In this document: positions 21,786 to 35,340 of the stretch, piece after piece
How the letters are laid out: each line of letters opens with the position of its first letter
Position numbering within the stretch: the first letter of the stretch is position 1
Assembly (NCBI RefSeq): GCF_047511655.1
Contig: NC_133398.1
Location: 109,632,332-109,696,331, forward strand
DNA length: 64,000 nt
From: Castor canadensis
Taxonomy: Eukaryota > Chordata > Mammalia > Rodentia > Castoridae
Direction of reading: 5' to 3'
Notes under the pieces: generated by a model
The model's database searches: none
What the model saw: the letters and a program-made list of their open reading frames with translations, nothing else
What the model was told of the DNA's origin: nothing
Made by a program: the position numbers and the translations under genes

Positions 21786-23371
21786 CTTGCAGTATAAAAC
21801 TATTTACAATGAATTTACCTACTTCATTTTTTATGAGAAATATCTGTGTTTCTCATTTTCTTTTGAAGGGAAATTTCACTACACTTTTGAAGGGTAATTT
21901 CACTAGATTCAAAATCATGGGGTGATTTAAGTATTTTGCCCCACCCTCTTCTTGTGGTTTGGTGTCTGCCATTAATTTTGGAAAACAGTCAATATTATTT
22001 TAAAAAATGTGTTGGCTTTTTTTCATCTTTCTTCATTTTCTGTTATTCTCGTCAAGTATGTTATATTCTTCTCAATTGTCACACGGTTCTTTGGTCTTCT
22101 GGTTCTTTCTTTTTTAGATTTTTCTTTGTATTTCCATTTGGAAAATTTCCATTGATCCATCGTTAAGAATATTCTACTCCTGACTGTGCTCCATTTACTG
22201 ATAAATATTATTATTTTTTTTCTACAATATTTTGACTCTTACATTTTAAGTCTTTATTAGAATCCTCATCTTTCTCCTTGAATTATTGATGTATAATACC
22301 CTGACCAGATTTTCCAGTAGACCTTTAACAGAGTAATCATGGGTGTTTTAAATTCATGGTCTGGTAATTTCCTCCTCTGGGTCAGGCTATTTCCTACTGT
22401 AGTAGACCTTTGCTGTGAAGAATGAAAGCTCTTGCCTTATTTCACAGGTTGGATTATTCTCAACTCTGCTCTCAGACCATTCTGGGCCTTCTTGACATAA
22501 AGCCTTCAAAATTCTAGGGCTCTCAGTGGCCTCCAAGAGTTTTTATCATCTCAAGTTAGTCCGCTCAGCTTAGTAAAGGTTCTTTATTCAGTGGGTGTAC
22601 TGAAAGAAAATCAGTATATATTGAACAAGTTGCAAATGAAGAATAAGGCATAACAAATTTTATGAAGAATGAGATCTAGTCATAGAACACCACCAATCAA
22701 AGAATCGATTCTCTCTTGCCAATGGTAGTTACCATTTGTCCTAGGAAAATCTCATCCCCGATGGCACATTTGGAAAACAATGAATAAATTAATTATTGGT
22801 ATCAGGAACTCCTACAAACCAATTTGTCCAGGCAATGGGCATTTTCTGACTTGAGAAAACAGCTGTCATCTTAGGACAAGAAATTTTTCACATGGACAAA
22901 CTGCTGACATATCAAGCAACTGTTCTCAAGACACACATTAAGGGTTTTGTCTTCTGTACCCGAAACCAAAGCTATTAAATGAGATTTACCAAAACTCAGT
23001 CACATGCAGGCTTGACCATCATCATCTTAAGTCACTGGAGTTCTGATTCAGTTCCTCCCAAGAAATCTGCCTCTGACCAATAACAAGATGCAACATGGTG
23101 TTCATCCTTATTGCACAAAGTATAATTGGTTAATTGGGCTTTATTTATTATAAGACTTCCAATCCCTTCTGACAGTTTTCTTGTTCCAATTTGAAATATT
23201 TATTTTAGAAATTTGTTTAGATAAGAGGTACTATGTTTAAATAATCTTTTGTTTTGCTGACTGCGATGTCTACAATGAATATTTCTATTACAGTTTAAAG
23301 TTTACACTTCTGAAAAGATCAGACATTACATTTAGAAAAGCACAGTCAACTTTCTGTCTATGATTATTATT
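21786..23371. other. AT-rich DNA, no gene seen
   Basis: The stretch 22560-23150 has a less AT-biased composition and an AATAAA on the minus strand near 22580, so it might be an old LTR, but I cannot identify it. Confidence 0.4.
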
Positions 23372-23572
23372 TATTTTTACGGTACTGGAATTTGAACTCA
23401 GGGTTTTCACCTTGAGCCATTTCACCAGCTGTGTTTTGAGAAGGGTTTTTTCAAGATAGGTTATCTTGAACTATTTACCTGGAGTAGGCTTCAAACTGCA
23501 ATCCTCCTGACCTCTGCCTCCTGAGTTGCTTGGATTATAAGCAGGAGTCACTAGCTACTGGCTGATTCTTTT
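23372..23572 (-). repeat. Dimeric B1-ID SINE, reverse
   Basis: It starts ggtactggaatttgaactca and ends with aggagtcactagctactg, the reverse complement of the element at 21566-21785, with moderate decay. Confidence 0.8.
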
Positions 23573-25073
23573 GTTTGAAATTAAAATTGCATGTGTTTCC
23601 ACTGTTAATAAGAGTACCAGAAAAAGATTCTGACTTTTTGTTGAATTACATATTCAAGTAGAAATTGCTATGGGGAAATGTCAGTCTATAACCCAATAGA
23701 CTGGCAGGAACCCAAAAGAAATGGCAGGAACTATAGGACTAAATGCACTGACATTTCATTGCAGGCACTCTTGGAAAATCATATGGTATGGTTCAGAACA
23801 CCTGGTAAGAAAAATTAAATACATCAGATAGAAATTACTCAAAATTATTTGGTTCCAAACTACATTGCTATTCAATTACTGTGTTTATTTCTATCAGTCA
23901 TAATATGAACTGTTTATTTAATTCTCACTATGCTACTTGCCTAGACCATTCTTCATGAGCTATTCTATAAAGTAGAACTAAAATTATTCATAGAAAATGT
24001 AACATGGAGATCTACAAAGCTTTGGTAATCCTAGTTTGCTGCCTCCGGGTTTACTAGACCTGAACAAATAGCTCCTAACACAGGCACATAGTAACCTGAG
24101 GGCCTCACTGAAATTAATTAGTCTCTGACTTCATGCCAAACAACTTGCTCCCTCTGATTATTCTTTGTTCTCATTTCCTATCTATCTTCTTTGAGCTGTT
24201 GCATGAGGGATTTGCATGCAGAATTATTGATCACATATTATTAGGAAGTCCCCCTCAGGTCTTAATTCCCAGCATGTGTTTTATTCATGGTTTTGGTAAG
24301 GATACTCTGAATCCCCGCCACACTGGTAGGCACTGGTAGCTATTTGGGAGACTTCTGACAGTGAATGCACTATCAGTCTGGACAGCACCAAGACTTTCTT
24401 CTTTGATACATTACAATCTGAAAGTCAAGTGCATGCATTTCACAAGTGAAGTGTAAATAAAATCATCTTCTCTGTAGTTGTTACTTGCAGACTTGGTTTT
24501 GAAATTTTTCATTTCTATGTGAACTTTATCTTGTCTTTCCTGGCTTTGTTGAGATAAGAACTTTACATAATGTTTTGAAGAGACAAGAGTTTTATATATT
24601 AACTATATAATAGTACTTTAAGACCCATCCTAAAGACTTTACATGTGCACAGAGATGTTCTAACTTACTCATGCCAAAATGTCAATTTAAGAGATCATAG
24701 ATGAGTTAAAAATATATAAAATTTTAATTTAGTGGCTAAAACTACACTGGTCACTTATTTCTAGGAAATATAGGAACTGGTTGAGATGTGGCCGGTGTTG
24801 TTTTATTAGGTCTTATATTGGTAGGCTTGATAACTGAAGTCAAGAGTCAATAGCAGAAAATATTGGGCCACTCTCAGTCTCCAATAAGACTATTGCCATA
24901 GCTATCATAATTTTAGTTTTCATCAAGCCAGTCATCATAGACATAGACTAATAAACATACATGAAATATACACAATGACACATATACAAAAAACTTATTT
25001 CAGAGTATGCTCTTAAACAAATTACACTTTTGTCACTTTTTTCATTTTTTTTAATTGCTAGGCTAGTCAGCTA
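23573..25073. other. AT-rich DNA, no gene seen
   Basis: No recognisable gene or repeat. A T-rich run at 25037-25056 lies just left of copy B of the duplicated block. Confidence 0.5.
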
Positions 25074-25369
25074 GCAAATTTTATTAGATTGTTGAAAAAG
25101 AAGAAAAATAGGAAAACATGTACAGAAAATATAATAAATTATGTAACACATGCTCAAAATTTCTCATCTATGTGTGATTGCAGTTACAATAGCAAGGAAG
25201 AAACAGCATAAAACAGGGACTATTCAAAGAATTTAAAGAGATATTGGTTAAGCGTGCTTGAAAACTGATAATAGCTTTAATCCAGAGATTCCTACAGAGC
25301 TTGAAAGAAGATTTTTAAAAAAATCATACAATAATACTTGCTAGAAAACTGTTAAGAATCAATAACAAG

Positions 25370-25512
25370 CTGGGCTTTTTGGTGGTCAGTAGCTGCAATC
25401 TCAGCTACTCTGGAGACTGAGGCAGGATTGCTTGAACTCTGGAGTTCAGTGCCATACTTGGCAATATAACCAGACAGAGACTGACAAAAACAAAAACCCA
25501 TCAGAAAAAAAT
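25370..25512 (+). repeat. B1-like SINE (copy B)
   Basis: Counterpart of 1395-1530, with gcaatctcagctactctgg and gactgaggcaggattgctt. Confidence 0.75.
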
Positions 25513-27564
25513 CAACGTCAAGGAAAAAAATCTTAAAAGTAACTGCAAAATACATCTTCAAGGAAATGAAATATTACCTTTTCAATTACTTAAGAAAATT
25601 TAAACTTCAAGTACAATTGGACCATCCTTAGCTAAAAACCATCAACATTGTACTAGAAAATCACAAATCAGTATTTTACAAAGCTTTGCTCCCAGTGAAT
25701 AAGGTGTTCATTAAGTTTGTAAGTTGATTTTATTCATATGAAGATGGACATTAACCTAGTATTTTTTGATGAGTGATACCTTGAAAGAGAAAATAAAAGT
25801 CTAAATGAAGATGATTCTAGATGGAAGCAATAAATATGAACTTTACCAGTGAATTGTTCAGCAGAAATAGAACAAGGATGTTCATCTAGGTGGAGGAGGG
25901 AGCTCGATCTCCAGATGACCTGGACAGTTGGAGCTAATGGCTTGTTAGATCTCTGATTTATTTGAGAAAACATCCCTATAATTTAAGCATTTAAGTTTCA
26001 CTGGAAGAGCATAGATCCTTAAATTGACCTACTCATGGATGTGGGTTCACTTTTAAGTGATCATGCTCTGTGTGGTGAGAGAGATGTGACATGTTCCCAA
26101 GGTTATTGGTTCAGGTCCTCTGTGCAATGACCAGACACAGTGCCCTGAGATGCTTCCCCTCTCTTTCAGTCCCTTTTAGATTTTGTATCAACATTCTTAA
26201 AATCTCAGCTGCATTAAAAATGTTTTAAGGAAAAAAGGAATTTTCTTCAAATAAGCCACAATCACTTCTTTGAGTCATGGATATCCTTTCATAGTATACT
26301 GAGGATGACAACTGCAAGATGAAGCATGAGCTGGATGAGAACAGTAGGGACAAAACTAGAACACGGACACCATGGACGGCAGGTTTCCACACTTCCCCTG
26401 GCACTACAGAGGCTCATTTTCCCCTGATGAAGTCACCCAGCTTCAAATGATCTCAAGACAAGACACGAACTTGGAGCCCTTGACATGTATCTGAAGATAA
26501 GAGCTCATTTCTTCTCCCAAGCCCCAAACATTTTACAATGTCATTTCTTTTTGCCAACTTTTCAATTTTAAACTTTTTAAGGATCTGCTCAGTGCTTGAG
26601 TTATTACTGAAGAATGGCTTTAGAGAATAAACTTTTGACTAATTTAAAAAATATTTCTGTTTAACTATCTTGCAGTATAGAAATGGCAACAATCAGACTT
26701 TGATTAAAAGTATGGCTATATCTTACTAATTCTTCAAATTTCTTGAGCCTCGGTTTCTAAATCAGTAATAAGATGACAACTGCTGATGTGTTTGTGGTGA
26801 TTATTATATAAGATATCACTTAGAAAGCATTCTATAACAATTAATGTTCATTAAATGAGCATTTATTTTCCCATTAGAAACATCAGGAACTGTCTGATTG
26901 ATTCCCTCTTGATTTAAACATACTGCCATTTGTTTTTCCATTTCAAATAGCTTACCATTCTTATTCCAATTTTAATACTTAAACTTACAAATCCTACTGG
27001 TACATCATAACCTATTACCTGGGGCACAATGACTCTTGGATTTTAAGTTTGAATCAGTCCAGACATTCCAATGGTTCTTGGTGATGAATACCTGTGTATT
27101 CTAACAGGTTGTAAGAACTATATATGTCTGGCAAGACTGACAGCTCAGGAGGTACCAGTTATTGAAAAGATACTTCATTTTATTCACAGTCCCTTGAGCC
27201 AAGATTTAGGCTTACCACTGAGACTCCTCAGAAATTCTCTACGGTGAGTGTGGAAGGAGAGGATGATGGCAATCTGTGGTTCAGCACATTAATTGTGGTT
27301 CTGTGGGAAGAAACAAATGATGGAAGGTAAGCATGCACAGAATTGACTAGTTTGAGTGTTTTCAGAGTGGGTCTGGAGCATATAGGCTGAACCTAGTTGT
27401 CTGGTTCCTGGCACTGGGATGGTAGAGAAATAGTGGTCCAGAGTGTAAGCCTAATAACAGAGGAGTTTGGTTTTGGACTTAGTTGGTTGCTCAAGAATAA
27501 CAACCTACCACCTACCATCCATGACCTCCTCAACTGGATAAAGATGGCATTTTAAAAACTTCAA

Positions 27565-27785
27565 CACAGGCAGGCACAGTGGCTAATGGTTATAATCCTA
27601 CTTAAATGGAAGGGTGAGATTGGGAAGATCAATTTGAGGCCAGCCTGGGCAAAAAGTTCATGAGACTCTTAAACCAATAGTTGGGGGTGCCATAGTGCAT
27701 GACTGTCTTCTTAGTTATGGCAGGAGGCATAAGTAGGAGGATTGTGGCCCAGAATGGCCCACACAGAAATCAACATCCAATCGCA
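27565..27785 (+). repeat. B1-like SINE (copy B)
   Basis: Better preserved counterpart of 3565-3790: ggcaggcacagtggctaatg, gaggccagcctgggcaaaaa, then a second monomer to about 27780. Confidence 0.7.
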
Positions 27786-27786
27786 G

Positions 27787-27845
27787 TCTCTTTTTGGTAC
27801 TGGGGCTTGAACTCAGGTGCTAGGGAGGTGCTCTACTACTCCACA
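27787..27845 (-). repeat. ID/tRNA-like SINE half, reverse (copy B)
   Basis: The string ctttttggtactggggcttg with aactcaggtgctagggagg is the reverse of an ID-like half. It is shorter than in copy A. Confidence 0.65.
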
Positions 27846-27951
27846 GAGAAAAGTCCTATAGGTGTGGCTCACTTGGTAGTGAGCCATCATCATCATCTCA
27901 CTTATCACCCTAACTTGTGCTTAAAGCAATTATAAAAGGCTTCATTGTTCC

Positions 27952-27956
<5 letters not shown>

Positions 27957-27995
<39 letters not shown>
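27957..27995. repeat. (TA)n microsatellite in L1 3' region
   Basis: An uninterrupted AT run of about 19 units. Copy A has only tgtatgtatata at the same place (about 4662), so the run grew in B after the duplication, or shrank in A. Confidence 0.95.
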
Positions 27996-27996
<1 letters not shown>

Positions 27997-30900
27997 CATC
28001 AAATATATTCATCCTCACCCTCCCTTATCCCACTGTTCACCCTCAACCCTCCCAATAGTACCCACCCCTCACAAGACTGATTTTACACTCCTATCCTTTA
28101 TTTCTGATTCCAAAGTCAATGTTAAATAGGGTTTCTCAAGGTATCTCAGGTGTGAATATATTGTACTATGGTCAGATTTATCCCATTTATTACTTGCCCT
28201 TACCCTTACTATCCTATCCCCTATTATTCAATAGCTTCCATACGTATCACTATGTCATCTACCTACAGAGAATATTGTTGACTGTCATTCTCTTTTCCTT
28301 TCTCTACTCCCCCAAGTTCCAGAGAATAATTCTACCACTATAAACATGTTCTGTGTATAAATGTGTATATGATAGTGTTGGTTTTGTGTATATGTTGATC
28401 TTTTTGGATTGATCTTCTACATTTGAGACAAAACATGTGGCCTTTATCTTTCTGAACCTGGCTTACATCACTTAACATGACGCCCTCCAATTTCATCCAA
28501 TTTACCTGCACACAACATAATTTCATTTGTAGGGTACCTGGCATGTTTCCGTACCTCAGCTGTTGTGAATAGTCAACATCGGCATGCAAGTGTCTATTAT
28601 AACCTGACTTACTCTCCTTCACGTATATGTCCCAGGATTGATATAAATGTATCATAAGGTAGTACTATTTTTTGCTTTTTAAAGAATCTCCATACTGCTT
28701 TCCATAATGATAATACTAATTTCCATTCCCAACAACCTGTATAAGAGTTCTGGTTTCATCACATCACTACCAAAATTTGTTGCTGTGTTCTAAGAGACAG
28801 CCATCCTAACTGGGATGAGATAAAATCTAGGTATAGTTTTGATTTGCTTTTCTTTTTAGGCTGGGGATGTGGAGTACTTCTTCATGTATTTATTGGCTAT
28901 TTTTATCTCTTCCGTTGAAAATTGCCTATTCAATTCATGCATCCATTTCTTCATTAGGTTATTGACTCTTGGAAGAGTTTAGTTTTGTGAGCTCCCTGTA
29001 CATTCTGGTAGTTAGTCCTTTATCAGATGAATAGCTGGAAAAGATTTTCTACCATTCTGTAGGCTGTCTCTTAAGTCTACTGGCTGTTTCCTTTGCTGTG
29101 CCAAAGCTTTTTAGCTTGATTCGGTCCTACATATCCATCCTTTGTCTTAGTTGCTGAGCCATTGGAGTTCTATTTTGGAAGTTATTGCCTATGCCTATGT
29201 TTTCATTATATTCCCTACTGTTTCTTGCACTAGCTTCAAAGTTTCAGGCCTTATTTTAAAGTCAATGATCCACTTTGAATAGATATTGATATAAAATGAA
29301 AGGGATCTAGTTTTAGACTTCTGTATATGAATCTCTACTTTTCTCAGCACCATTTGTTGAAGAGGCTGGTTTTACTCCATTTTATATTTTGGGCTCCTTT
29401 GTGCCTAAAAACATCAGTTGCCTGAGCTGCGTGGATTTATTCCTGGGTCTTCTATTTTCTTCTATTGGTCTTTGTGTCTGCTTTTGTGTCAATTCCATGC
29501 TGTTTTTGTTGATATTGCTCTGTAGTACAGTTTGAAGTCAGGTACTGTGTGTGGTTCCTTCCATATTGATCTTTTGTTCAGATTTGCTTTGTCTATTCAA
29601 GGTCTTTTGTGTTTCCATATGAATTTTAGGATTGACTTTTCCATGTCTCTGAAGAATGTCATTAGAATTTGATTGGGGGATTGCAATGAACTTTTAGATT
29701 GCTTTTGGTTGTATCATCATTTTCAAAATGCTGATTCTGCTGATCCATAAACATGGGAGGTACTTCCATGTTCTGAAGTGTTCGTCATATTTTTCTTCAA
29801 CAATTCAGTTCTCATTATAAAGGTCTTTCATTTCCAAGTTAAATTTATTCTTATATATTTTATTTATTTGAGGCTATTGTAAATGGATTTTTTCCCTATT
29901 TCTCATTCTGTTCATTGTTGCTATTTAGAAAGGTACTGTTTTTGTATATTGATGCTGTATCGTGCCACATTGCCAAAACTATTTATGATTTAAAGAGATT
30001 GGTCTGTAATTCTTTTATTGTTGTGCCCATTCCCGGTTTGGTTGAGTGTAATACTGGCCTCACAGAATGAGTTTGGCAATGTTCCTTCCCTTTTTATTTC
30101 CAAGCAAAGTTTGAAGGTGTTGGTATTAATTCTTTACTGTTCTGATAGAATTCAGCTGTGAGTCTGTTGGGCCCTGTGCTCTTCTTTGTCAGGAGACTTT
30201 TTATTATTGCTTCAATCTCATTGCTTGTTATACATCTGTTTTGATATTTTATATCCTGTTTGTTCAATTCTGGTTAGTTAAATGCACATGGAAACTTACC
30301 AATTCTTCCAAGTTTTCCCATTGAGTTCTCTCTTGAATATAAGGTTTCCCAGGATTCCCTTATCCTCTGATTTTCATTGGTATTTTTGCTGATGTCTACT
30401 TTTTCATCTTTAATTTTATTAATATGTCTTTTGCATCATCCATTGATTCAGATTGGCTAAGAGTTATTGACTTATTAATCTATTCAAACAAACAACTTTT
30501 TAGTTGTTGGATTCTTTGTATAGATATTTTGATGTCAACTCCTTTGATCTCAGCTCTGATCCTTATTATTTTTCTCAGCTAGTTTTGGTTTATCTTGTTC
30601 TTGTTTTTTGTAAAAGCTTCATGCACATAACTAGGTTATTGATATGTGATCATTGTTTTTTTTATATAGGCTTTCATAGCTATAAACTTAACCTTTAATA
30701 ATGCAATTGCTGCATCCCATAATGTCTAGTAGGCTTTGTTTTCATTTACATTAGATTATACATACTTTTTGATTTCTTTCCTTATTTCTTTGATGACCTA
30801 CTGGTCATTCAACAATGTGTTGTTCAGTCTCCATATATTTAAGCATTTTTCTGGAGTTTCTTTTGTTGTTGAGTTTAGCTTTATTTCATTGTGATCAGAT

Positions 30901-31594
30901 ACGCTACAGGGGAAATTTCATTTTTAAAAAAAATTTGTTTAAGTTTCCTTTGTGTCCCAGAGTATGATCTATTTTGGGTAAAGTTCCATGAGTTGCTGAG
31001 AAGAATGTATTGTGTGTAGTTGGATGAAAGACTATAGATGTCTATTAAGTCAATTTGTTCTATCCTGTCTATTAATTCTGATGTTTCCTTGTTGATTTTT
31101 TGTCTAGATGGCCTTTATGTTTGTCATAGTGAGGTATGGAATTCTCCCATGATCACTGTGTTGGGATCTATCAGTGCTTTGGAGCCCACTTGTGTTCTTT
31201 TTAATGTAGCTGGTTGTGCCAATATTTGTAGTATATTAAGTACTGTTATTTCCTATTGATGAAGGAATAGTAATATAAAATGAACTTCATTGTCTCTTTG
31301 AATTTTAATCTAACATCTATTTTTTCAGATATGAGTATAGCCACTTCTCCCTATTTTCAGGGTCTGTTTGGAAGATCTTCTTCCACACTTTTTATTTTAT
31401 TTATTTCTTTATTTTTGTTGTGAGATATGTTCTCATGAGCAACAAGTGGACAATTCTTCTTTTTTGTTCCAGGTACCATTTCTATTTCTTTTGAATTGGA
31501 AATCGATGCCCTTAACAATGTTTTATTCAGAGGTATATAACATTTTCAGTGATTTTCCTTTGGCTTTTTCTTTTTTATTTGCAAACTACTAGGA

Positions 31595-32372
31595 TATTTA
31601 TTTATTTTATAACTTTTTTATTAGGATATATTTGTCATATGTGTGGGATTCATAGTGACAGTTCTGATTAGCTTTATCCTATACATTAGTTACATTGCCT
31701 CCATTGTCTCTCCCTCTCAGCCCCTCCCTGCCCCACTTAAAGCAACTGCAAGAGGTGACTTTGTTCTATTTCATATAGGTATATGAAGTCCATCAACCCT
31801 ATACCCTCACCTTAATTTCCTTTATTCACCTTCCCTATCCCACTAGTACCCCCCCCCACACACACTGTACCTATTTTGCAGTCCTATCTTTAATTATAAA
31901 TATTTTTGTTGATGTACGAAGGGATTTCTCAGTGTGTCCCCTCTGTGGGTATATTTTATATTGGTGTGTTAAACCTCTTCCATTATTCTCTTACCCCTTT
32001 ACTTCCTACCTCCATTTTTAAACAGCTTTCAATTCACATCCTTATATCATCTTCCTTCAAAGATGCTGTTTTTTGATATCACTGATGCTTTATCATTCCC
32101 TTTTCCTTTCTCTCTCTCCCTGAGTTCCATAGGAACATGTTTGGAATTACAAACATGTTTTACATATGACTTTGTACATGATCATGCTTGTTTTTGTGTT
32201 TATGCTTACCTTTTGGCTCTATCTTCCACATATGACAGAAAACATCCAGCCTTTGTGTCTCTGAGCCTGGTTTATTTCATTTAACATAATGTCCGCCAAT
32301 TGCATCCATTTACCTTCAAGACACATGTCATTATTCCTTATGGCTGAGTAAAACTCCAGAAAAATACAATGT
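31595..32372 (-). mobile_element. L1 3' end nested inside L1 copy B
   Basis: Contains the G-rich/C-rich 3' UTR block, a C-run at 31850-31858 and an ORF2 tail (gccttatggctgagtaaaac on the plus strand is from its end). Same insertion point as 8770-9180 in copy A. Confidence 0.7.
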
Positions 32373-33710
32373 GTTTTCTGATGTTTACTTTTCCCCTATC
32401 CCTTGATTGCTAGTCTGCTTGGTCAAAGGTGTTTATTCTTTCTGGCATTTTCTGGAGAAGTCCAACTTCATCTGTGCACAGGATTCCTCAAAGTATTTAT
32501 TGTAGTGCTAGTTTGGTTGTCATAAATTCCTGTATTTTTTGCTTGTTGCAGAATGTTTTCATTTCTCTGTCAATTAAGGAGGGTAGTTTTGCCGAACGTA
32601 GTAGTCCAGGTTGGTAGTTGTTTTCTTGTGGTGCCTGAAATGCATCTTTCCATGACCTCTTAGCATTTTGAGTTTGTGTTGAGAAATCTGCTGTTATTCT
32701 AATGGTTTGCCTTTATATGTCACTGTCATTTCTCTTTTCCAGTTTTCAATATTATGTTTTTCTCTTTGTTGATTGTTATGTCTGGGGGTTTTCTTTTCTG
32801 GTTCTGCCAGCTTGATGTATTGAAAGCCTCCTGTACCTGCATGTTGCTCTCTCTTTAGGTTAGGGAAGTTTATAGCTGTTATGTTACTAAATAAGTTATC
32901 TCTACCTTTAGTTTGTAATACTTCTTCTTCTACACCCATCATTTCTAGATTTGTTCTTTCGATGGAGCCCCAGATGTCTTGCATGTTCTATTCATTTTTT
33001 TTAGTATTTTTCATGGTTTTAACTGATTGATTTAATTCCTCTAATTTGCTTTTCGTCCCGATATTCTATTTTCATCTTGCTCCCCTCTCTTAGCCAAACT
33101 TTCAATTGAGATTTTATTTTGAGATATTGAACTATTCACTTAAAAATGGTCATTTTTAGGATTTCTATATCTTTATTGATTTCCTCCTGTATATTCTGCA
33201 TTTTCTTCCTTATTTTGGTCACCTGTGTGTTTGAATTCTCTTGATCTCTTAGGTATTTATTCATATGCTCTTCAATTTCAGTCACTAACTTATGTATGTT
33301 CTCTTTGAGCTCATTTATGATTTTTTTTAATTCAATGCTTGACATTTCCTCCTTTTCACTGTTGTTTAAGTTTTTATTGATAGAGTTGGCTTTTGAGTGA
33401 CAGCTGTTGTCTTATTGCTTCTTGTTTCTACATTGAGATTATTCATCTGGGGTTGTTTGTGGTTGTAGGTTCCAATCCTTTGTGTGGATTTCTGAAAGAT
33501 TATGTAGGACAGGATAATAGGTAAACTCTGGTGTTTTCATGTCCCTAAACAGGGGTGTATGGTGTAAGAATCAAATGTCAAGCTTCTTGTTCTCAAGATG
33601 CTTGGCACCACTCCCTATTCCACATAGGGAGAGGAAGATTAGCTGCCAAACTGTCACAGTTCCTAAGCTGCAAACTTAAAATTGCAGCAGTCTCTAAAGA
33701 AGATCAATCC

Positions 33711-35059
33711 CATTTTAAACATCCTACCCTTGGGTCTATTAATTCTCAACTGTATACCCTTTGATTTCCCAGTGTTTTTAAGATTTAAATTATTTCCAAT
33801 ACTAATAGTCAAGACAACAGAAAATTCTAGATTTCTGCTTTCTTTTAAAATTTGGAGATTTTACTATTCATGATTTTTACATTTTGCCATAGTAAAACCC
33901 TGTCTATATAAAATGGAATATTAAAGTACATTAAGCAAAATTTTTGAAAAATAAGAAGCAACTATAAACATTCATAGCTATACTTGCAAATGTTATGTAA
34001 CAAATTGCTCTGCAAATAAAAGGAATCATATTATGTAATGCTAATAAAACACTACTTTCTCTATAGCTGCAAAATGAATTTTTTTTGAGTGCAGTGGAAC
34101 ATTTACCAAGATAGAGTATGCTTTGCATCATAGAATAATCTCAACAAATTTAATAAATCTGAATTCATGCAGAATACACACACATATATATTCATATATA
34201 TGGATATATATATGAATATATATGGAAGTATATATTAGGAAATAAAATTTAAAAATTATCACAATGATTTGTATCTGTATTTTATAAAGTACAAAATATT
34301 TCTTTGGTATGAAATGTATATCTAAATAGTTGTTAAAGAAGTCTGAAAGCAACATAATTATCCATCCATTGTCAAATAGATTAACAAAGTTTTGATTATT
34401 TTAATTTACTTTTTGTGCATTTATAAGCAGTAAAGTATTTTCCATACTGGAAGCTTCTGAAGCATTAACAACATGGAAACAAATCACATTGAAAAAACAT
34501 AATGTTTGTTTTCATTTCCAATTTAGACAAACGTTCTTTAAGATTTTTATTTTATTTCTCCTTAATTAATTTACATGTTGCTGAAGAGTAACATTTTTGA
34601 AGGTTAGATTACAGGTTTTGAAGGATACTGAGCACCTAGTTAACTCTTTCAAAATCATTCTGATTTAGTTCTCTAGCTCTAACCTCTTCAAAGACATGCA
34701 CAATTATTCCACATTTGGAAGTAAATATATTCACTGAATTCATAAACTTCTCTGTTCTTTTTCAGTTCAGCTATGCAAAGGAAAATAATTAACACTTCAT
34801 TCTCTGGTGAGTTATTTATTATAGTTATGGAATATCCATCTAATCTCAGAGATGTAAAAAAATTAGAGATTCTACATGAGGTATCATATATTATCCATGG
34901 AAAAAATAAGATATAAAGGGGCTTTTTGGGAGTCAGAGGGCAAAAATGTGCTGAAATTAAACCATGAATTTAGATGTACTTTGAATTTATTTTTAATGTG
35001 CACTGTTGCTGGATATTTACTTAATAAAATGAAATATATCCTTGGCAACATAGGGCACT
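33711..35059. other. AT-rich DNA, no gene seen
   Basis: Contains a TA-rich stretch at 34178-34228. No coding signal. Confidence 0.5.
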
Positions 35060-35340
35060 CTAATTGAAAAACCAACTCTAAAGTTCATTTGGAAACACAA
35101 AGACTGCAAATAGTCCAGGCAATACTGAGCAAAAAGAGCAATGCTGGAGATGAAACAATATCCAACTTAAAACTATACTACAGAGCCATAGCAATAAAAA
35201 CACCATTGTACTGGCACAAAAACAGATATGAAGACCAGTGGAACAGAAGAGAGGCTACAGATATGAATCCACACATCCACACTCACCTAATTGTTGACAA
35301 AGGCACAAAAACATTCTTCATTTTCTCTAATTCTAAAGAA
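35060..35340 (+). mobile_element. L1 ORF2 fragment, plus strand
   Basis: The frame 35089-35361 has [20 protein letters not shown] and NRYEDQWNRREATDM, the region of ORF2 downstream of the reverse transcriptase. Both ends are missing and there is no 3' UTR, so it is an internal fragment. Confidence 0.85.

Larger units (their letters stand above)
25074..33710 (+). repeat. Duplicated block, copy B (pairs with 1069-10500)
   Basis: Collinear with copy A throughout. The flank part (25074 to about 27870) and the L1 part (27885-33710) both match. B lacks the stretch corresponding to A 3950-4600 and the RT core corresponding to A 6624-7171, and it keeps a longer version of the nested L1. Confidence 0.85.
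27885..33710 (-). mobile_element. LINE-1, decayed, RT core deleted (copy B)
   Basis: Same order as in copy A on the minus strand: 5' UTR near 33710-33380, ORF1 about 33350-32420 (an open piece at 32694-32984 has IERTNLEMMGVEEE and INFPNLKRE), ORF2 about 31400-28430 and a 3' UTR. Near 29991 about 548 bases present in A are missing, including RT motif A and the YADD box. The element is inactive. Confidence 0.85.

Noticed and set aside
22560..23150. Possible old LTR with AATAAA on the minus strand
   Set aside because: Composition and a poly(A) signal alone are not enough. I could not find TG...CA ends, a partner LTR or internal retroviral sequence.
24133..24339. Plus-strand frame of 68 codons with a hydrophobic start
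   Set aside because: No family resemblance, no splice context that I could defend, and length expected by chance.
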